Positions 10,318 through 18,978 of a stretch of 64,000 nucleotides of DNA are shown one piece after another. Below the pieces are notes generated by a model. The model was not told the DNA's origin and ran no database searches. It saw only the letters and a program-made list of their open reading frames with translations. Source of the stretch: Solidesulfovibrio sp. GTDB lineage: Bacteria; Desulfobacterota; Desulfovibrionia; Desulfovibrionales; Desulfovibrionaceae. The translations under genes were made by a program, and so were the position numbers. The stretch spans positions 43,614-107,613 of the forward strand of contig NZ_JARKOZ010000095.1 of assembly GCF_029978005.1 (NCBI RefSeq), given 5' to 3'. Each line of letters starts with the position of its first letter. The first letter of the stretch is position 1.

Positions 10318-11570
10318 GAACGGGGCTCCTTGGCCGGCTCGGAGGCGTCGGCGTTCTTCGTGACGGGAGCGCCGGCGTCGGGCTGGGCCGCGGCGGCGGC
10401 CGGGGCGTCCTCGCGCACGCGCACGGTCATGCCCGGCCGGACCTTGATGACCCCTTCGGCCACGATGCGCTCGCCGTCGGAGAGGCCCTTCTCGATGAGG
10501 TAGGCGTTGCCCACGGCGTCGCCGAGCACGACGGGCCGGGGGGCGACCTGGTTCTTCTCGTCCAGGGCCCAGACCATGGCCCCCTGCTGGGTGTTGAGCA
10601 CCGCGCCCTGGGGCACGGACAGCACGTCCTTGTAGCGGGCCCCTTCCAGGCGCACGCGCACGAACTGGCCGGGCAGCACGGCCGCGTCTGGGTTCTTGAA
10701 CTCGGCCCGGACCTTGACCACGCCTGTCGTGGCGTCGACCTGGGTGTCGGTGAAGTTGATGCGGCCGGGCTCCTTGTAGGCGCTGCCGTCGGGCTGGGTC
10801 AGGCGCACCACGAAGTCGCCCTCGTGGCCGAAGGCCACCTTGCCCTCGGCCAACAGCTTGCGCAGCCGCAGGGACTCCTGGCCGGACATGGAGAAGTTGA
10901 CGTAGAGCGGATCGACGCGGTTGATGGTGGTGAGAAGGCTCCCGTCGCTGGAGGTGGTGACGAGGCTGCCCTCGGAGCGGGTCTCCTTGCTGGTCAGGCC
11001 CGAGATGGGGGCCGTGACCTTGGTCCACTCCAGGTTGAGCGAAGCCTCGCGCACCTTGCCCCGGGCCGTGTCCACGGCGGCCGTGGCCGAGGTCAGGGTG
11101 GTCTTGGCGTCGTCGAAGTCCTTCTTGGCCACCACGTCGCCCTTGTAGAGCGTCTCCATGCGGGCGGCGTCGCGCTTGGCCTGTTCCAGGGTGGCCTCGG
11201 CCTGGCCGAGGGCTCCCTTGGCCTGTTCCAGGGTGGCCTGATAGGGCGCGGGGTCGATCTCGAACATGACCTCGCCCCGACGCACGGGCCGGCCTTCCTC
11301 ATAGTTGCGGTGCAGCAGGATGCCGCCGACCCTGGCCCTGACCTCGACCTCGCGGGAACCGGCCGTCTGGCCCATGAAGGCCATGTCGAGGGGGATGTCG
11401 GCGTGGCGGACGGCATAGGCCACGATCTCGGGCGGCGGCGGGGCCTGGGCGGCGGTTTCCTGGCCGGAGCTGTCCGTGGCGCAGCCGGACAGATTGAGAG
11501 TCAGCAGGGCCGCCGCCCCCAGGGCGGCGAACAGACGGAGCGAAACGGGAAGGCGAGAAGCAACGGTCAT
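10314..11570 (-). CDS. RND efflux membrane-fusion lipoprotein (AcrA/MexA family)
   Basis: The 418-aa product carries a lipoprotein signal ending LNLSGC, with the lipidated Cys near residue 29. The ATG at 11570 has a GGAGGA ribosome site. The order is that of HlyD/AcrA proteins: an N-terminal barrel/lipoyl half ([30 protein letters not shown]), an alpha-hairpin ([27 protein letters not shown]), a second lipoyl half ([18 protein letters not shown]), beta barrel and membrane-proximal domain, then an Ala/Pro tail. It bridges the pump to the outer-membrane channel. It is directly coupled to the pump gene. Confidence 0.95.
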   Translation of the reverse strand: MTVASRLPVSLRLFAALGAAALLTLNLSGCATDSSGQETAAQAPPPPEIVAYAVRHADIPLDMAFMGQTAGSREVEVRARVGGILLHRNYEEGRPVRRGEVMFEIDPAPYQATLEQAKGALGQAEATLEQAKRDAARMETLYKGDVVAKKDFDDAKTTLTSATAAVDTARGKVREASLNLEWTKVTAPISGLTSKETRSEGSLVTTSSDGSLLTTINRVDPLYVNFSMSGQESLRLRKLLAEGKVAFGHEGDFVVRLTQPDGSAYKEPGRINFTDTQVDATTGVVKVRAEFKNPDAAVLPGQFVRVRLEGARYKDVLSVPQGAVLNTQQGAMVWALDEKNQVAPRPVVLGDAVGNAYLIEKGLSDGERIVAEGVIKVRPGMTVRVREDAPAAAAAQPDAGAPVTKNADASEPAKEPRS

Positions 11571-11634
11571 GGTATCCTCCGGGCAGCAGTCTCCCGACAA
11601 TCGGAGAGGCCTGGCTGCTTCATGGCGTCAAGGG

Positions 11635-12636
11635 TCATTGCAGGGGCCGCTGCGGAGCGTTCCCACGGGCGAGCAGCGGCATCCAGGCGGCGGCGAAACG
11701 GTCGGCCGCCTGGGAGGTGAAATGATAACCGTCGTTGCGGTCGAACCAGGGCACGAGCAGGTCGCTGTTGGGCCCGGGAAAGATCCGTCCCTCGGGGTCG
11801 GCGGCCGCGGTCTGGGCGGCGGTGATGGCCGGGCAGGAGCGATAGCAGGCGGGGTCGCGCCGGTCGCCGCAGGCCGGGTCCAGGTACAAGGAGGCCCGGG
11901 ACACGTGGATGTCGGTTTTCGGCCCGACCCGGTTGCGGATGTCGGCCAGGAGTTCGCCAAGGAGCGCGCCGTACTCGTCCCGGGAAAGCCCCATGGCGCA
12001 GTCGGCCTCGCCCTGGTGGAACAGGACGTGGGTGGGCGTCAGGCCCCGGGCCGAAAGCTCCCCGATGGTCCCTTCCAAAAGGCCCCGGAACTGCCCGCCC
12101 CGGCCCCAGTGCAGAAGCGACGTGCCGCCCCGGGCGATGTCCACGAAGAGCACGGCGTCGTAAAGGCCGCTGGCCACGATCCGGTCGCCCAGGCGCGACC
12201 AGGAGCTGCCCCGGTCTCCCGTGGCCCCGGGCACGGCGTCGCGCACCTTGCGGCACTGGCCGCCGTAATAGGCGTACACGGGCTTGACCGCGTCGTAGCC
12301 CGGGTCCACCGTGTTGGAGGCGTTGGACTGGCCGACGACCAGGGCGACCATGAGCCGCCCCGAGGCCAGGGAGGCGCAGTCCACGGCCGGCGCGTCCGGG
12401 TCGCCCTCGTACACGGCCAGCTCCCCGTCGGTGCCCGCCACCGGCAGGACGGCGGCGTATCTGGCCCGCACGGCCTCGGGCAGGGGCGGGTCGTGGGCCG
12501 CGGTCCCCGGGTCGGCGGCGAGCAGGACCAGGACCGTGAGTCCGGCCACGCCGGCGGCAAACCCGGACAGGCGGGAGCGATGGCGCGTGAACGCCCGTTC
12601 ACCTGGCGGGGAAAAAAAATCAGACAGAGACGGCAC
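11635..12636 (-). CDS. Exported SGNH hydrolase / carbohydrate acetylesterase (SASA-like)
   Basis: The 333-aa product has an N-terminal hydrophobic segment (residues 25-45, signal or anchor). The SASA/GDSL blocks are clear: VVGQSNASN (nucleophile Ser104), FVDIARGGTSLLHW, HVLFHQGEADCA (about 205-215) and DRNDGYHF near residue 310 with the catalytic Asp and His. The family removes acetyl groups from sialic acid or plant/bacterial polysaccharides, outside the cytoplasm. It sits between tetR and the efflux genes and overlaps tetR by 17 bases, so it is co-transcribed with them, an odd partner for an efflux pump. The substrate cannot be read from the sequence. Confidence 0.8.
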   Translation of the reverse strand: MPSLSDFFSPPGERAFTRHRSRLSGFAAGVAGLTVLVLLAADPGTAAHDPPLPEAVRARYAAVLPVAGTDGELAVYEGDPDAPAVDCASLASGRLMVALVVGQSNASNTVDPGYDAVKPVYAYYGGQCRKVRDAVPGATGDRGSSWSRLGDRIVASGLYDAVLFVDIARGGTSLLHWGRGGQFRGLLEGTIGELSARGLTPTHVLFHQGEADCAMGLSRDEYGALLGELLADIRNRVGPKTDIHVSRASLYLDPACGDRRDPACYRSCPAITAAQTAAADPEGRIFPGPNSDLLVPWFDRNDGYHFTSQAADRFAAAWMPLLARGNAPQRPLQ

Positions 12637-13213
12637 GGGCGAACATCTCCCAATTGGCGGCGGTCTGAAGGTCCATGTCCACTTCTTCCGGCGTGCGTGC
12701 GCACATCAGGGCCGGCATGGCCACCAGGCCGATGTAGTGGTTGACCAGTTCCCTGGCGCGGATGTCGGGACGAATTTCCCCCTGCTCCTGCCCTTTGGCC
12801 ACCATGTCCATGAGAAAGTCGGTGATGGTGGCGTGGTGACGCATTTTGAGGTCGCGCAGCCGGGGCTCTTCGAACCAGACCACGTCGGACAGGAAGATCA
12901 CGGGCAGGGCCCGGTACCGGGCCACGAGCTTCATCGTGCCGCTGTAGTGGATGCGCAGGGAGTCCAAGGGGCTGCGGCCCTCGGCCAGGGCCCGGCGGAT
13001 GTTGGCCATGTGGAACTCGTGGTGCTCCTCCAGGATGGCGGCCAGGATGTCGCCTTTGTTCTTGTAGTGGCGGTAGAGCGCCGCCGCCGAGATGCCCACG
13101 GCCTCGGCCACGCGGCGCACGGTCACCGCGCCGATGCCTTGTTCCACCACGATGGTGAGCGCGGCTTCGGCGATCTGCTCGCAGCGCAGGGGGGATTCCA
13201 AGCGTTCGGCCAT
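12620..13213 (-). CDS. TetR/AcrR-family repressor of the efflux operon
   Basis: The 197-aa product has an N-terminal TetR helix-turn-helix (IAEAALTIVVEQG...VRRVAEAVGISAAALYRHYKNKGDILAAILEEH, residues 14-62) and a variable ligand-binding helical domain. It is first in the operon with the esterase, fusion protein and pump, so it most likely represses its own operon and responds to pump substrates. No Shine-Dalgarno sequence precedes the ATG. A candidate promoter and operator lie immediately upstream, so the message may be leaderless or nearly so. Confidence 0.9.
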   Translation of the reverse strand: MAERLESPLRCEQIAEAALTIVVEQGIGAVTVRRVAEAVGISAAALYRHYKNKGDILAAILEEHHEFHMANIRRALAEGRSPLDSLRIHYSGTMKLVARYRALPVIFLSDVVWFEEPRLRDLKMRHHATITDFLMDMVAKGQEQGEIRPDIRARELVNHYIGLVAMPALMCARTPEEVDMDLQTAANWEMFARAVSV

Positions 13214-13221
13214 GGCGGGAA

Positions 13222-13237
13222 GTTAACACTTGTTTAC
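13222..13237. promoter_or_regulatory. Candidate TetR operator and -35 box
   Basis: GTTAAC-ACTT-GTTTAC is an imperfect inverted repeat 8 bp before tetR. A TTGACA hexamer lies at 13242-13247 on the minus strand, with a poor -10 (TTAACT, 13221-13226). The repeat would cover the -10 and spacer, as expected for autorepression. The minus-strand start of transcription would fall close to the ATG. Confidence 0.4.
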
Positions 13238-13392
13238 GTGGTGTCAAGGGAAGAAAAACGGACCCGGGGGGATGGGAAAACGAGCCGATAGCCCTTTCGG
13301 CAGGAGGCGTCAAGATGCGCCAGGGCGCGCCGGCGTGTTGGGCGGGTGTAGCAATAGGTTGTGGTTATTGAGGAAAGGGTAGGGCCCCGCGG

Positions 13393-15225
13393 CTAAACCA
13401 CTGTCGCTCGCACCACCTCGTCGGTGGTGGTGATCCCGGCCAGGATCTTGGCGATGCCGTCGCCGCGCAGGGTGCTCATGCCGGCGGCGATGGCCCGGGC
13501 GCGGATGCGGCCGGCCTCGGCCCCGTGCAGGATGACCTCGGCCATGGGCTCGTCAACGACCAGAACCTCGTGGATGGAGGTGCGGCCGCGAAAGCCGGTG
13601 TGCATGCAGTGAGCGCAGCCCACGGCCCGGTGCAGCGTGCGCCCGACCAGGCCTTCCCCGGCCGGCCCCAGGGGAAGGAGGTCCTCTTCGGCGGCGGCAT
13701 AGGGCTCCCGGCAGCGGGGGCACAGCACCCGCACCAGGCGCTGGGCGATCAGCGCCCGCACCACCGAGGCCACCATGTAGGACTCGATGCCCATGTCCAC
13801 CATCCGGGTGACGGCCGAGGCGGCGTCGTTGGTATGCAGGGTGGAGAAGACCAAGTGCCCGGTCAGCGCCGCCTGGCAGGCGATCTGCGCCGTCTCCTCG
13901 TCGCGGATCTCGCCCACCAGGATCACGTCCGGGTCCTGGCGCAGGATGGAGCGCAGGCCGTTGGCGAAGGTCAGGTCGATCCTGGCGTTGACCTGCATCT
14001 GCCCCACGCCCTCGATCTGGTATTCCACCGGGTCCTCGATGGTGAGGATGTTCTTGTCCGCGGAATTGATGTGGTTGATGGTGGCGTAGAGCGTGGTGGA
14101 CTTGCCCGAGCCCGTGGGGCCGGTGACCAGGATGATGCCGTGGGGCAGGGCCACGAGCTTTCTTACGATGTCCAGGTTGCCTGGGGAAAGACCCAGCTCG
14201 CCGAGGCTTAAAATACGGGTGTTTTTCTCCAGCAGGCGCAGCACGAGCCGCTCGCCGAACTTGGTGGGGAAGACCGAGACGCGGATGTCCACGTTGCGGT
14301 TGCCCAGCCGTATGTCGAAGCTGCCGTCCTGGGGCAGGCGGCGCTCGGCGATGTCGAGCTTGGAGCGGATCTTGACGTGGGAGACCACCGGCGGATGCCA
14401 GCGTTTGTCCAGGGTCTTGATGTCGTAGAGCACGCCGTCGAGGCGAAAGCGGATCTTGAGCGCATTCTGGTAGGGCTCGATGTGGATGTCGCTGCACAGG
14501 TCCTTGACGGCCTGGGTGAGGAGCTGGTTCACGAGGCGGATGACCGGGGCGTCGCTGGTCTCGTCCAGGAGGTCCTCGGTGGACATGTTTTCCGGGGGCG
14601 GCCCCATGAAGTCGTCGAGGCTGACGTCGTCGAGCACGGGCTGGCCGGCGGCGTCGGCCTCGCCGAAGGCCTGGTTGACGGCGGCCAGGATGGCCTCGGC
14701 CGGGGCCAGGACCGGGGCGAGGTCGGCCGCGCCGAGAAGCCTTCTCACGTCGTCGGCCAGCTCCGGGCAGAAGGGGTCGGCCATGGCTAGGCGCATGGCC
14801 CCGGGCTCGCCGAAGGGGGCCACCAGGTTGCGCTTGAGATAGGCGAAAGGCAGGGCGCGCAGGCGCTCGGCGTCGGCCTCGGTCAGGGCGATCGTAGCGG
14901 CGTAGGGGATGCCCAGCGCCTCGGCCAGGGCCCGGCCGGCCAGTTCCGGGTCGGCCTTGTGCACCTCGGCCAGGCGCTTGATGGGATTCTGGCCGAGCCG
15001 GGCGGCCTCGCGAAAGGTTTCCTCCAGGGCGTCGCAGCCGATGCCCAACGTCTCGGCCACGGGTTCGAGGAGCGCCCGCCGGGGCAGGCAGCGCTCGGCA
15101 GCGGTCGGGCCGTCCTTGCCCACCGAGGCGGGCGCGGCGAAAAGCGGCAGGCGACAGGCCTCGGCCAGACGCCTGACCATGGTGGTACGGCGGTTTTCGG
15201 GACGCGGGGACGGGGTCCCGGTCAT
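13393..15225 (-). CDS. gspE: Type II secretion ATPase GspE
   Basis: The 610-aa product has an N-terminal MshEN-type domain (about residues 50-190), then the secretion ATPase core: Walker A GPTGSGKST (369-377), Asp box ILTIEDPVE (393-401), Walker B ILVGEIRDEE (435-444) and His box STLHTNDA (461-468). The GspE/PilB zinc site is present as CPRC (502, 505) and CAHC (537, 540). GspE powers pseudopilus assembly from the cytoplasm. The ATG overlaps the gspD stop by 4 bases. It is separated from gspC-L by the efflux operon. Confidence 0.96.
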   Translation of the reverse strand: MTGTPSPRPENRRTTMVRRLAEACRLPLFAAPASVGKDGPTAAERCLPRRALLEPVAETLGIGCDALEETFREAARLGQNPIKRLAEVHKADPELAGRALAEALGIPYAATIALTEADAERLRALPFAYLKRNLVAPFGEPGAMRLAMADPFCPELADDVRRLLGAADLAPVLAPAEAILAAVNQAFGEADAAGQPVLDDVSLDDFMGPPPENMSTEDLLDETSDAPVIRLVNQLLTQAVKDLCSDIHIEPYQNALKIRFRLDGVLYDIKTLDKRWHPPVVSHVKIRSKLDIAERRLPQDGSFDIRLGNRNVDIRVSVFPTKFGERLVLRLLEKNTRILSLGELGLSPGNLDIVRKLVALPHGIILVTGPTGSGKSTTLYATINHINSADKNILTIEDPVEYQIEGVGQMQVNARIDLTFANGLRSILRQDPDVILVGEIRDEETAQIACQAALTGHLVFSTLHTNDAASAVTRMVDMGIESYMVASVVRALIAQRLVRVLCPRCREPYAAAEEDLLPLGPAGEGLVGRTLHRAVGCAHCMHTGFRGRTSIHEVLVVDEPMAEVILHGAEAGRIRARAIAAGMSTLRGDGIAKILAGITTTDEVVRATVV

Positions 15226-17276
15226 GGCCGCCTGCCGCCGCCGGCGGCGAAGAAGACCGGGGCCTTGCGGATGGGCGTGACGAGTTCCGCCTCGCCGAAT
15301 TCGATCTGGCGCTCGATGTCCATCTGCTTGTCGTGCAGGAGCCGGTCGCTGTCCGGGCCCGGCGAGGTGATGCGCGGCGTGATGAAGACGTAGAGATTGG
15401 TGCGGTCGTCCACCACGGACTTGTTCTTGAAGAGCCAGCCCACCACGGGCACGTCGCCGAGTCCCGGGACCTTGCTGTTGCCTTCGCTGCGGCTTTTGCC
15501 GATGAGCCCCGAGAGCACGATGGTCTCGCCATTGTGGCACATGACCGTGGTCTCGGTGACGCGCTTGCGGGTGGTGGGCTGCAGCGTGCCCGTCTCCTTG
15601 GTCACGGTCTCGTCGATGCGGCTGGTCTCCTGCCTGATCTTGAGCTTGATGGCGTTGCCCTCGTTGATCTGCGGCGTGACCTTGAGCGTGGTGCCCACGT
15701 CCTTGTAGTCGAAGCGCTGGTAGGGGCGGTCGGTGGTGGACTGGCCCACGTCCTGGCTGGTCAGGTAGGGGCGGTTCTCGGCCACGGTGATGGTGGCCTC
15801 CTCGTTGTCGAGCGTCATGAGCTGGGGCGTGGCGATGATGTTGAAGCTGTTGTCGGACTTGGCCGCGCTGACCATGGCCTGCAGGTTGGAGTAGACCACC
15901 TCGCCGATTTTGACCGGAAAGGCCAGGGCCCCCAGGGAGCCGCCGGCCGGGGGCACGAAGGCCCCGGAAGAGTTGTAGAGGGACTCGTAGCCGGCCGGGT
16001 TGGAGGAGCCGTAGACGAGGCCGCCGTACTTGCTGTCGCCAAGCGCCTTCTGCTTGTTGGCCACGTTCAGGTTCACGCCGAAGGACACGGACTTGTCCGT
16101 GGACACTTCCATGATGAGCGCCTCGACGTAGACCTGCTTGCGCGGGGCGTCGAGCTTTTTGACCACGCTCTCGACGAAGCCGAAGTCCTCGGGCGCGGCC
16201 GTGACGAGCAGGCTGTTGGTCGCCTTGTCGGCCACGAAGTTGAAGCCGCCGGCGATGGTCGGCGCGCCTTGGGCCTTGCCGTCGCCGGACGCGGCCGTCG
16301 CGCCCTTGGTGAAGAGTTCGTTGAGAACCTTGCTCAGGTTCTCGGCGTCGGCGTGCTGGAGCTTGAAGACGCGCAGGTTGCCCTGCTCGGTCTGGTTGGG
16401 CACGTCGAGCTTGGCCAGCAGCGCCTTGACCTGGCTCACGTATTGCGGCTCGGCCATGACGATGACGGAATTGGTGCGCTCCTCGGCCACGACGTTGAGC
16501 TTGGCCGCGCCGCCGCCTTCCTTGCGGGCCTCCTGGGAGAGCACCTTCTCGATCTTCTGGGCCAGCTTGGCGGCCGAGGCGTGCTTGAGGGGGAACATGT
16601 AGAGCGAAGCCTTGGCCGAGGCCACGTCGATCTGGTTGACGATGCCGATGATGCGCTGGATGTTGGGCCGGTAGTCGGTGATGATCAGCGCGTTGGTGTC
16701 GGCGTAGTCGGCGAGCAGGCCGTCCGGAGAGACCAGGGGGGCCAGGACCTTGCGCACCTCGGGCGAGCGGACGTTGTTGAGGTTGAGGACCTGGGTGATC
16801 ATATGGTCGTTGGGCGAAGGCACCACCTCGCGGCCGTCCACCACAGGCATGCTGCGCGTGCGGCTGGTCTTGGCCGGTACGACCTTGACGAAGTTCTCCG
16901 TGGGCAGGGCGGTGAAGCCGTTGACCTCGAGCACGGACTCGAAGACCTTGTAGACTTCCTCCAGGGTGAGAGGGGCGGGGGAAATCACGGTGACGTTGCC
17001 TTTGACGGCGTCGTCGACGACGAAATTCTTGCCCGTGACCTGGCTGATGTATTTGATGAAGGCGCGCAGGTCCACGCCGTCGAAGTTGAGGCTGATGGAC
17101 TTGGCCCCGGCCGGCGCGGCCGCGCCGGCCGGGGCCTCGGGCTGGGCCGGGGCGGCCCAGGCGGCCGGGCAGGCCAGGCACAGCGTCCAGAGGGCGAGGA
17201 CGAGCACGCGAAGGCCGCCGGCCTGACGCGACGCGCAGGGAAGGATGTTGCCCAGGGGTCGCGGGAGACGGGGCAT
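15222..17276 (-). CDS. gspD: Type II secretion outer-membrane secretin GspD
   Basis: The 684-aa product starts at an ATG at 17276 with a signal peptide ending AAWA|AP (about residue 41); the frame start at 17411 gives no signal. N0 and N1-N3 domains follow (SISLNFDGVDLRAFIKYISQVTGKNF; NALIITDYRPNIQRI; NSVIVMAEPQYVSQVKALLAKLDV; NSLLVTAAPEDFGFVESVVKKLD). The C-terminal secretin domain has the usual VPVVGWLFKNKS...TNLYVFITPRI ending (about residues 590-630). It forms the outer-membrane channel. It is first of a two-gene gspD-gspE unit. Confidence 0.96.
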   Translation of the reverse strand: MPRLPRPLGNILPCASRQAGGLRVLVLALWTLCLACPAAWAAPAQPEAPAGAAAPAGAKSISLNFDGVDLRAFIKYISQVTGKNFVVDDAVKGNVTVISPAPLTLEEVYKVFESVLEVNGFTALPTENFVKVVPAKTSRTRSMPVVDGREVVPSPNDHMITQVLNLNNVRSPEVRKVLAPLVSPDGLLADYADTNALIITDYRPNIQRIIGIVNQIDVASAKASLYMFPLKHASAAKLAQKIEKVLSQEARKEGGGAAKLNVVAEERTNSVIVMAEPQYVSQVKALLAKLDVPNQTEQGNLRVFKLQHADAENLSKVLNELFTKGATAASGDGKAQGAPTIAGGFNFVADKATNSLLVTAAPEDFGFVESVVKKLDAPRKQVYVEALIMEVSTDKSVSFGVNLNVANKQKALGDSKYGGLVYGSSNPAGYESLYNSSGAFVPPAGGSLGALAFPVKIGEVVYSNLQAMVSAAKSDNSFNIIATPQLMTLDNEEATITVAENRPYLTSQDVGQSTTDRPYQRFDYKDVGTTLKVTPQINEGNAIKLKIRQETSRIDETVTKETGTLQPTTRKRVTETTVMCHNGETIVLSGLIGKSRSEGNSKVPGLGDVPVVGWLFKNKSVVDDRTNLYVFITPRITSPGPDSDRLLHDKQMDIERQIEFGEAELVTPIRKAPVFFAAGGGRRP

Positions 17277-17379
17277 GGCGTGCACCTGTTTTCCGTGGAA
17301 TTCTGGCAGGTCCGGGACCCCCCGGCGTTTCCCGGGGCGTTGGCCCCGCCGCCGGGCCGGGCCGGCCGTCTCGGCGACG

Positions 17380-17441
17380 AAAAGGCCGCGAGCCCGGAAC
17401 GACCCTAGCACGGGGGCTTGGGGGCGTCCAGGCTCGCGGCC
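17380..17441 (-). terminator. Probable terminator after the porin gene
   Basis: Arms GGCCGCGAGCC (17384-17394) and its complement (17431-17441) form an 11-bp stem; on the minus strand it is followed by TTTT (17380-17383). The 36-base loop is long, so this is less certain than the other terminators in the window. Confidence 0.5.
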
Positions 17442-17457
17442 GGCGGGGCGGAGGCGG

Positions 17458-18888
17458 CTAGAAGGTGTAGAGGAGACCGAGAGAGGCCATGTAGGCGTTC
17501 TCGGCCTGGTTGGTGAAGCGGTGTCCCCAGATGCTGGTCTTGAGCCCCTGGGGCGAGGCGAAGCCGGTCTGGAGCGTCAGGCTCAGCTGCTCGGTGATTT
17601 CGTAGCTGTGGTCGAAGTTGACGCCGAGCACCCATTCGCCCGTGGCCAGGTTGCGGCCCATGGACACGTATTCGCCCACGCCGCCGCTGGCGGCCACGGC
17701 CTTGCGCAGGCCGGCCGGGCTGTTGTTGCCGGCGATGGCCGCGAAGGTCAGGCGGCTTTTCAGCGCCTCGATGAAACTGATGTCGCGCAGGCTGGCGGCC
17801 AGGCCCCAGGTGCCGGTCGGGTCCACGCCCATGTTGTTGTTGGCGAATTCCTGGTCGGCGTCGAACAGGAACGAGGTGCCAGGGCCCCATTTGGGCGTGA
17901 TGACGGGCAGGCGCTCGCTGCCGTTGGACAGGCTCGAATCCTCGCCGCTGGACACCCAGCCGAAGACGCCGGGCAGCATCCAATCGAGGCCCGAATAGGT
18001 GATGCCGGCGTCGATGAAGTAGCCCCGGCGGCGGTTGCGCTCACGGTCGCCCGGAGCGGCGTCGCCGTAGATGGCGTCGGCGTAGAACTTGAACGGGTCC
18101 AGGGCCTCCACGGTCATGGCTAGGCCCGCCCACCACATGGGGTTCTGGTTGTCCTTGTACGGGTAGCCGGTGACGTTCAGGTAGCTGCCGGCCGAACGCA
18201 GGCCGGCGTTGAACAGGCCCTCGGGATCGGAATCCTTGCCGTAGACGCCGACCAGGCCCCAGGGCGTGGCCGAGAAGCCGTCCACGGTCACGGGCAGGGC
18301 CAACTGGTAGATGTCGAAGGCGTCGCCGACCTGCGTGGTCGTGGACTGGAAGGTCCGGTGGGCGTCCAGAAGCCGGGCGTAGGCGGCCTGGATGGAGAAG
18401 TTCTCGCCCACGGGGATGTTCACGTGCAGCGCGGCGCTCGACTGGTCGCCGTCGTCGGCGGCCAGCACGATGCTGTCGTAGAAGACCTCGGTGTGGGGCA
18501 CGGACAGGGGCTGGTAGCCGGCCGTGACCTCGATGTCGGTGCCCGGGAACTTGAACTGCAGGTAGGCCAGGTAGGGCTCGATGACCGCTTGGGGGTTGGC
18601 CGCGGTCAGGTAGCCGTGGCCCCAGGCCTCGTCGTCCACGCGCATGCCGAAGCGGAACTTGAGGTTCTCGTTGGCTACGAAGTCGGTCCGCAGCCGCAGC
18701 CGCTGCCAGATGGTCATGCGGTCCTCGGTCTGGGTGCCGGTCTCGTCCCAACCGGTGAAGTTGCGGTTGGCGAAGAAGACGCCGTAGACGCGGGCGTCGC
18801 CGGCCATGCGCACCTCTGTGGCGGCGAGGGCGGCCTGCGCCGTGGCCAGCAGAAGCGTCATGGCAATGAAAGCGACTTTTAGTCTCAT
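17458..18888 (-). CDS. Outer-membrane porin (Desulfovibrio homotrimeric type)
   Basis: The 476-aa product has a signal peptide ending QAALA|ATEVRMAG (cleavage near residue 22), alternating beta-strand patterns throughout, and the C-terminal strand YMASLGLLYTF ending in Phe, the signal for insertion by BamA. It begins with RMAGDARVYGVFFANRNFTGWDETGTQTED, typical of the abundant porins of Desulfovibrionaceae. It should form a general diffusion channel. The gene is monocistronic by its own promoter and terminator, and has an AAGGGGGA ribosome site. Confidence 0.85.
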   Translation of the reverse strand: MRLKVAFIAMTLLLATAQAALAATEVRMAGDARVYGVFFANRNFTGWDETGTQTEDRMTIWQRLRLRTDFVANENLKFRFGMRVDDEAWGHGYLTAANPQAVIEPYLAYLQFKFPGTDIEVTAGYQPLSVPHTEVFYDSIVLAADDGDQSSAALHVNIPVGENFSIQAAYARLLDAHRTFQSTTTQVGDAFDIYQLALPVTVDGFSATPWGLVGVYGKDSDPEGLFNAGLRSAGSYLNVTGYPYKDNQNPMWWAGLAMTVEALDPFKFYADAIYGDAAPGDRERNRRRGYFIDAGITYSGLDWMLPGVFGWVSSGEDSSLSNGSERLPVITPKWGPGTSFLFDADQEFANNNMGVDPTGTWGLAASLRDISFIEALKSRLTFAAIAGNNSPAGLRKAVAASGGVGEYVSMGRNLATGEWVLGVNFDHSYEITEQLSLTLQTGFASPQGLKTSIWGHRFTNQAENAYMASLGLLYTF

Positions 18889-18917
18889 TATCGTTCCCCC
18901 TTGCTGCGAATGGTTAA

Positions 18918-18946
18918 AGTGTATGCTGATTGTGTTACGAAGTCAT
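18918..18946 (-). promoter_or_regulatory. Candidate sigma-70 promoter of the porin gene
   Basis: On the minus strand ATGACT (18941-18946), a 17-bp spacer, and TACACT (18918-18923), each 4 of 6 to consensus. The transcript would start about 40 bases before the porin ATG. It lies in a short AT-richer gap after feoB. Confidence 0.4.
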
Positions 18947-18978
18947 TATTTTTCTCCGTCGATTTCCTCCTTCCTCCG

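Noticed and set aside
13393..17181. gspE frame extended through gspD
   Set aside because: The upstream 650 codons are a shadow of gspD; the real start at 15225 overlaps the gspD stop and gives a normal GspE.
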